Below are positions 16,892 through 21,260 of a stretch of DNA of 21,260 bases, piece after piece. The notes beneath the pieces were generated by a model. The model was not told where the DNA came from. It saw nothing but the letters and a program-made list of their open reading frames with translations, and did not search any database. The DNA comes from a virus, in the IMG/VR virus record IMGVR_UViG_3300013132_000307, positions 1-21,260 of that record. One strand, written 5' to 3'. The stretch's first letter is position 1; each line of letters begins with the position of its first letter. Made by a program: the position numbers and the translations under genes.

Positions 16892-19194
16892 GTCCCTTCA
16901 TCTTCTGCATTTTGTTCTACAGGAGGATTACGTTTGAAAGTATCAATGTCAGTACTATACTTTCTCCAATGACTTGCTATCTCTTTTGAATCTCCACCTT
17001 TGTACCTAAAGGGAAATGCTGTACCTCTAGGATTAAAATGATCTCTCTGTGTAGGTCCTGATTTAACCAACTCAGGATCTAAGTTTTCATGATGAGGGTA
17101 AGGCTCAGGAGTTGGCATCCTACGCATAATTACATCTTTAGTAGCGGAACCTTGCCAATCATCTTGGCTTGAAATATCAGGCAATGTTATAGTTTTTAAT
17201 TCACAGAATAATGTTCCTTTGGCACTGATTCTTGCTTCTTCAGGATGTTCTGGAGGTTCAGCTGGTGTAGCTTCAGGAGCCTCGGCAGCAGTAGCAGCAG
17301 TAGCAGCAGTGGCAGCTCCTGGACCATTCATATGAATTTGTGGAGCAGTCTCTATTATGTTTCCTCCAGCACTAGTTTCATTGGTACCACCGCTGGTTGT
17401 ATAAACATGGCCGCCGGCTTTCATATCCATATTGGCGCCAGAATATAATGTATAATTTGCTGGAGTATGAACATCCATATTGGATCCAGAGTATAATTTA
17501 TAATTTGCTGGAGTATGAAGATCCATATCGCTATCAGAATGTATTTTCAATGTACTGTTTGTATGAACGTTCATTTCACTTTGACTAAACAACTGATAAT
17601 GACCTCCTTCGACCCGTATATCCATACCTCCTTGATTAGTATGCTCATAGGTACTTTCTGTTTTTAAATCATAATCACCGTCAACTTTAGTCTTAACATA
17701 GCCTGTGATATGATGGTCTACATTATGTCCATTAATATGCCAAATACGCATATCTTTATTAATAATAACATCAACTCGATCTGGAGTTTCCCCATTGACA
17801 TCTTCAACTGGGGTAGTAATTTCTCCGTCATTGGCTACAGGATTGGCAGGGTCATCCTCTCTTCCAGTAAAGGGTGCAAACTTGGCTCCTGAGGCACCTT
17901 GACCTGCTGTAAAACTAACACCTTTAGCTATACGCCAATCTAATCTTCCATCTACATTATGAGTATAGTCAGTAGCATAGTATTTTTTGACATGATCATT
18001 TACTGTTTGTCGATACTCTTCTTCAATAGTTTCATCTTTTCTAGCACGTATATGAATCTTCTGATCCTTGTCTACAATTAGCACATTATCTTTCATTACG
18101 TGTGTATGCATTTCTCCATGAACTTTAATATTAAAATTCTGAAACACTTCTAAATTAAAATCCCTATCACAAATAAAGTTAAAATCCTGTTTAGTTCTTA
18201 TACTAATACTATCCTCAGCGAATACATCTATTTTGCCGTCACTTGTGAGCTCTACCCAGGCAGTTCCTCTACTGTTACAAATATAAATTAAATCTTCACT
18301 ATTATGCATTAATATTTGATGACCAGTTCTAGTTCTTAAACGGAGTAGTTCATTGTGAGGTCTATCTCTTAGTCCTCCTTCACCCTCTTCTACATTTTTA
18401 TAAACAGGTGGACCTTTACTAGGTAAAGTTTCTCGCTCCCATTTATCATCACCGTCATCCATGACAAAACTACTGCCACCTAATCTACTTACAAAAGCAT
18501 TATTAATTTTACTTTCTGCTTTGCCAACTTTACCCGTTTTACCAGATTTATCAATTGGCCCTGGTGTGCTTATACCGAACACCATACTAGGAACTTCTCG
18601 TCTAGCACTACTTGACGTAATACCTCTAACATCATCTTTGAGCAATCCTTGTTTCTCTAAAAAACTGGCTAAAGGATGCTCTGGCTTTAACTTTCTAGTT
18701 CCATCTTCATTACCTTCATGAATCTTTTTGTTATATTCAGTTCCAGGAACCCTAGTTTTTTCAAGGTTAGTATTTCTACTATCTTCTACAATATACTCAG
18801 TAGCAGCAAATCCTGGCGTACTAAAATTCATATTTTCATTCATTAAAGGGCATCCAATCCAGTACCCTTTCTTTTCATCTCCATTGAGAAAAATGCAAAC
18901 AACATAACTGCCTACATCAGGAGGAACCATCCAAAATCCATAACTTTTTTGAGTTTGATCGTGTGTATCGGGATCTTGCCCTAGATAATCGTAGCTGGTA
19001 ACTCCATAAAAAGGACTAAGATATTTTACTGTTCTGATTTGAGAACTGGCAGCATCATCACTTCCCACTTCCCTCATTAACTGGACTTCAAGAACTCCGT
19101 TATAAGTTTGATCAACTACACTGATGACCTTAGCTAGACAAGGACTACCATCTTTAGTTGAGCTATTCGGCGACGGCCTATATTCTTCACTCAT
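16879..19194 (-). CDS. 5: Central baseplate spike protein, gp5-like, without a visible lysozyme domain
   Basis: Forms the membrane-puncturing needle under the hub. Residues about 15-130 fit the gp5 OB-fold: a strand set with LAKVISVVDQTYNGVLEV, FYGVTSYDYLGQD, YGFWMVPPDVGSYVVCIF and KKGYWIGCPL. A polar linker leads to LRLRTRTGHQILMHNSED (about 282-300), then WVELTSDGKIDVFAEDSISI, the usual entry to the VgrG/gp5 beta-helix, which runs to about 620 with short alternating hydrophobic rungs. Four 16-residue units lie at 539-602. An Ala/Thr/Pro/Glu linker (627-657) precedes a C-terminal extension with PTPEPYPHHENLDP. T4 gp5 carries a T4-type lysozyme between OB fold and needle; no such domain or its E/D/T catalytic pattern is visible here. 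The ATG at 19194 overlaps the hub stop (ATGA) with GGAG 10 bases upstream. Confidence 0.88.
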   Translation of the reverse strand: MSEEYRPSPNSSTKDGSPCLAKVISVVDQTYNGVLEVQLMREVGSDDAASSQIRTVKYLSPFYGVTSYDYLGQDPDTHDQTQKSYGFWMVPPDVGSYVVCIFLNGDEKKGYWIGCPLMNENMNFSTPGFAATEYIVEDSRNTNLEKTRVPGTEYNKKIHEGNEDGTRKLKPEHPLASFLEKQGLLKDDVRGITSSSARREVPSMVFGISTPGPIDKSGKTGKVGKAESKINNAFVSRLGGSSFVMDDGDDKWERETLPSKGPPVYKNVEEGEGGLRDRPHNELLRLRTRTGHQILMHNSEDLIYICNSRGTAWVELTSDGKIDVFAEDSISIRTKQDFNFICDRDFNLEVFQNFNIKVHGEMHTHVMKDNVLIVDKDQKIHIRARKDETIEEEYRQTVNDHVKKYYATDYTHNVDGRLDWRIAKGVSFTAGQGASGAKFAPFTGREDDPANPVANDGEITTPVEDVNGETPDRVDVIINKDMRIWHINGHNVDHHITGYVKTKVDGDYDLKTESTYEHTNQGGMDIRVEGGHYQLFSQSEMNVHTNSTLKIHSDSDMDLHTPANYKLYSGSNMDVHTPANYTLYSGANMDMKAGGHVYTTSGGTNETSAGGNIIETAPQIHMNGPGAATAATAATAAEAPEATPAEPPEHPEEARISAKGTLFCELKTITLPDISSQDDWQGSATKDVIMRRMPTPEPYPHHENLDPELVKSGPTQRDHFNPRGTAFPFRYKGGDSKEIASHWRKYSTDIDTFKRNPPVEQNAEDEGTWGI
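17389..17580 (-). repeat. 48-bp tandem repeat encoding beta-helix rungs of the spike
   Basis: Four consecutive 16-residue units occupy gp5 residues 539-602: SEMNVHTNSTLKIHSD, SDMDLHTPANYKLYSG, SNMDVHTPANYTLYSG and ANMDMKAGGHVYTTSG. The middle ones are also near-identical in DNA: tataatttgctggagtatga starts at 17451 and again at 17499, an offset of 48 bp. Sixteen residues equals two 8-residue rungs, the period of the T4 gp5 needle. The pattern suggests recent duplication that lengthened the needle. Confidence 0.8.
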
Positions 19195-21260
19195 AGGTCT
19201 GTATCTCCAAGTTCTTGTGCATAAGTTTCTTGTTCATAAGTTGGTTCCAATGATTCTTGCCACTCCACTTCACTACTTCCTAATCCTGTAAATTCTGCAT
19301 TATCTGCTTCTTCTAACGGTGTTGCAAGTTCTATACCTTGATCATCATCCCTAGGAGTAGAAATCTTAGGTACAACATTCTTAGCTTCAGGAACACTAGG
19401 ATTATCTTGATTAGGTACTCTAACTAACTGTAGTTCTTGCGTAAATTTTCCTCTTGCAAAACTACTATTAATTTGTAATACTCTAAACAACCCACTGAAT
19501 TGAAATTGTGTTTCTTGATTTCCAAAATCGTATAATGAGTTAAACTCTGGAATATAATAACTAGGAGTTAGATCGACTGGATTTCTAAAGTACACTGCAA
19601 TATAAACTTCCCCATTCTCATAACTCATTTCACCATCCTGATTAACATTTTGTCTTTCTGTAAATCCAGCACGATAATTCCCAGTGCCACTGCTAGTAAT
19701 ATAAAAAGGATCTCCTAATATTGACATAGTAAGATTTAACATATCATATCCTTTAGTGGCTAAATCATGAAATTGCCTAGCTGCTAAAGTAGCTGGATCA
19801 TCTGCTTGAAAGGCACCCCCTTGATTAGCAGTAGATGTTTTTGTTAATACAGGTTTGATTGTATCAGGAGCATTATGACTAGCAGGACTGGCACCACTAC
19901 CTGCTGGATCATCTGGCTCTCCGATCTTTTCTGCGTTAGAACCTCCAGTAGACTGAGCTACACCTTGTTGCCCTTCGGAATTTTTCCCCATATCAGCAGT
20001 TAATGCTCTGTAAAAACCGTTTTTAAACTCTAATCTTAAATCAATAATGTCTAAATTTTTTCCTGTATAATTGTAATAGTATTTTTTAACTACTTCATTC
20101 CATTTGTTTTCAACACCGGGATTTTTACTATTAGCTGTGGCATTCTTCTGTGCATCTACAAGATATTCTTCTACTCTATAAACTATTTTTTTAGGACAAT
20201 ACCCAGTTATAGGATCTTCTGCACCTTTGAAAAACGTCTTACTATCTACTCTCCACCAACGTATTTGTCCTTGTGCAGTCCAATTTTCTTTCTTTAACGC
20301 CCATTTTACATAATCACTGGTAATAATTACCTGATTTATAATATCTGTAATTAACTGTCCTTGATCAAAGGTATATAAACCGTTATTAGAATTAACTTTC
20401 ATTTTGCCGCGCTTATAGACTCCATCTTCATAGACAAAGTTATCTTCTGCAAAACCAGTTTCTCCTTTATTATAGTTGTCAAATCCTAATTTTGCTGCTC
20501 CGATTCTATTCAATGACTCATCATCTCTGCTTTCATCTGGAAATACAATATCAATCTCGTCGTAATAAAGAACATCCTTCTTTTTAACACGATTTTTGTA
20601 GTATTGATTAACCACGTGCTTAAGACTTTTTTCACTTTTCCTTAATAATTGCTCTATAGTTTTCGGTACGTTATCGTCTACAATTATCTGAGTGTCAGTT
20701 TTCATTTCATTGTAAGTATCACTGAACCCGCCTTCATTAAATGGATATGCCTCAACATCATAAAAGCAACCTTTACGAGTGACACTCATATTAATTTCAC
20801 GAATTTTTAAAGGTATAAACTTTTTACTGAGTTTATCTTCAATCATTAAATTATCTGGATCATAATGTCCTGTAAACTTTATTGTTAACAACATCGGAAC
20901 ATCAGCATAATTTAAATACTTTTGTTCAAATGCTGCTGCTTGTAATGCTTGAAAAAATAAACCCATGCTATAAGGTTCAAAAACCTGAAAACTTATTGTT
21001 AAAGCATTAGTATTTCCTGTATTTTCATTTAGACCAGCCATACCTGTAATTTTTAAATTGTCAAGATAAAAATCAAGTTTACCAGCCGCTGTAGTAATTA
21101 AATCTTCTTCTTTGGCAGCACCTGCACTAGCTAGGATAATTTTTCCAACTCTAGTATTATCAATGTAAGTATTACCATTATACTCTGTTTTACTTAACAC
21201 ACTAAGAGTAAAATGATAATTGCATACACTATACTCAAACAATGCATTAGGCAATATAGC
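19191..21260 (-). CDS. Baseplate hub-type structural protein (gp27 position), N-terminus beyond window
   Basis: At least 689 residues are visible. The frame stays open through GCT ATA TTG at the window edge, and the TTG at 21254 is probably internal, because the following residues (NALFEYSVCNYHFTLSVL) read like a conserved strand just after a true N-terminus. An N-terminal beta-rich region (to about 180) includes TISFQVFEPYSMGLFFQAL and DVPMLLTIKFTGHYD. A Gly/Ser/Pro/Asp-rich linker spans about 427-490. The C-terminal part has ILGDPFYITSSGTGNYR (about 510) and FSGLFRVLQINSSFARGKFT (about 585-603), followed by QELQLVRVPNQ, then an acidic tail. This arrangement resembles hub-associated structural proteins of T4-like marine phages. 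Its position directly before gp5, sharing an ATGA overlap, suggests it plays the gp27 role of holding the spike. No clear T4 gp27 sequence match is visible, so no symbol is given. Confidence 0.75.
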   Translation of the reverse strand, partial: AILPNALFEYSVCNYHFTLSVLSKTEYNGNTYIDNTRVGKIILASAGAAKEEDLITTAAGKLDFYLDNLKITGMAGLNENTGNTNALTISFQVFEPYSMGLFFQALQAAAFEQKYLNYADVPMLLTIKFTGHYDPDNLMIEDKLSKKFIPLKIREINMSVTRKGCFYDVEAYPFNEGGFSDTYNEMKTDTQIIVDDNVPKTIEQLLRKSEKSLKHVVNQYYKNRVKKKDVLYYDEIDIVFPDESRDDESLNRIGAAKLGFDNYNKGETGFAEDNFVYEDGVYKRGKMKVNSNNGLYTFDQGQLITDIINQVIITSDYVKWALKKENWTAQGQIRWWRVDSKTFFKGAEDPITGYCPKKIVYRVEEYLVDAQKNATANSKNPGVENKWNEVVKKYYYNYTGKNLDIIDLRLEFKNGFYRALTADMGKNSEGQQGVAQSTGGSNAEKIGEPDDPAGSGASPASHNAPDTIKPVLTKTSTANQGGAFQADDPATLAARQFHDLATKGYDMLNLTMSILGDPFYITSSGTGNYRAGFTERQNVNQDGEMSYENGEVYIAVYFRNPVDLTPSYYIPEFNSLYDFGNQETQFQFSGLFRVLQINSSFARGKFTQELQLVRVPNQDNPSVPEAKNVVPKISTPRDDDQGIELATPLEEADNAEFTGLGSSEVEWQESLEPTYEQETYAQELGDTDL

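Noticed and set aside
17284-17316. Triplet repeat (gcagca/gtagca) as a microsatellite or regulatory repeat
   Set aside because: It is in frame and encodes an Ala/Thr linker within gp5; simple coding explains it.
17245-18721. Plus-strand ORFs of 60-86 residues opposite the spike gene
   Set aside because: The Ser-rich one at 17245 is simply the reverse of the Ala/Thr repeat codons, and the others are antisense to recognisable gp5 sequence.
21252-21254. TTG at 21254 as start of the hub protein
   Set aside because: The frame remains open up to the window edge and there is too little upstream sequence to see a ribosome-binding site; the true start is more likely outside the window.

Overview
The window is a stretch of tail and baseplate genes from a T4-like contractile-tailed phage (myovirus). 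It is AT-rich, by eye about one third G+C. Every supportable gene is on the minus strand, and coding is almost gap-free: the only non-coding gaps are 2 bp and 45 bp. There are no tRNA genes, CRISPR arrays, insertion sequences or bacterial housekeeping genes. The gp6 and gp25 homologues, the spike protein without a lysozyme domain, and the very long structural gene after gp6 resemble marine T4-like phages (the cyanophage and pelagiphage type). That placement is inferred from remembered family features; the host cannot be named from this sequence.

In the direction of transcription (high to low coordinates) the layout is: (1) 21260-19191, a baseplate-hub-type structural protein whose N-terminus lies beyond the window edge; (2) 19194-16879, gp5-like central spike with an N-terminal OB-type region, a long beta-helix and a C-terminal extension, but no visible lysozyme domain; (3) 16891 (or 16882)-16439, the gp25-like sheath initiator and wedge protein; (4) a 45-bp gap with a candidate T4-type late promoter; (5) 16393-12947, an enlarged gp6-like wedge protein of 1148 residues; (6) 12944-1 and beyond, one open reading frame of at least 4314 codons with no stop before the window ends.

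The first three genes overlap by 4 to 16 bases and the last two are 2 bases apart, so the set looks like one or two translationally coupled operons. The hub protein and spike should form the centre of the baseplate. gp25 and gp6 should form the inner wedge that triggers sheath contraction. The giant protein occupies the place of T4 gene 7 and probably builds the outer wedge and peripheral baseplate, possibly including receptor-contacting parts. It contains seven FG-GAP-like blades predicted to form an integrin-alpha-type beta-propeller, two carbohydrate-binding-like 'GDIV..YY' segments, two glycine-rich 'GxGY' modules, and a C-terminal third of repeated beta-rich modules. The giant reading frame and its domain content are the most unusual things in the window.
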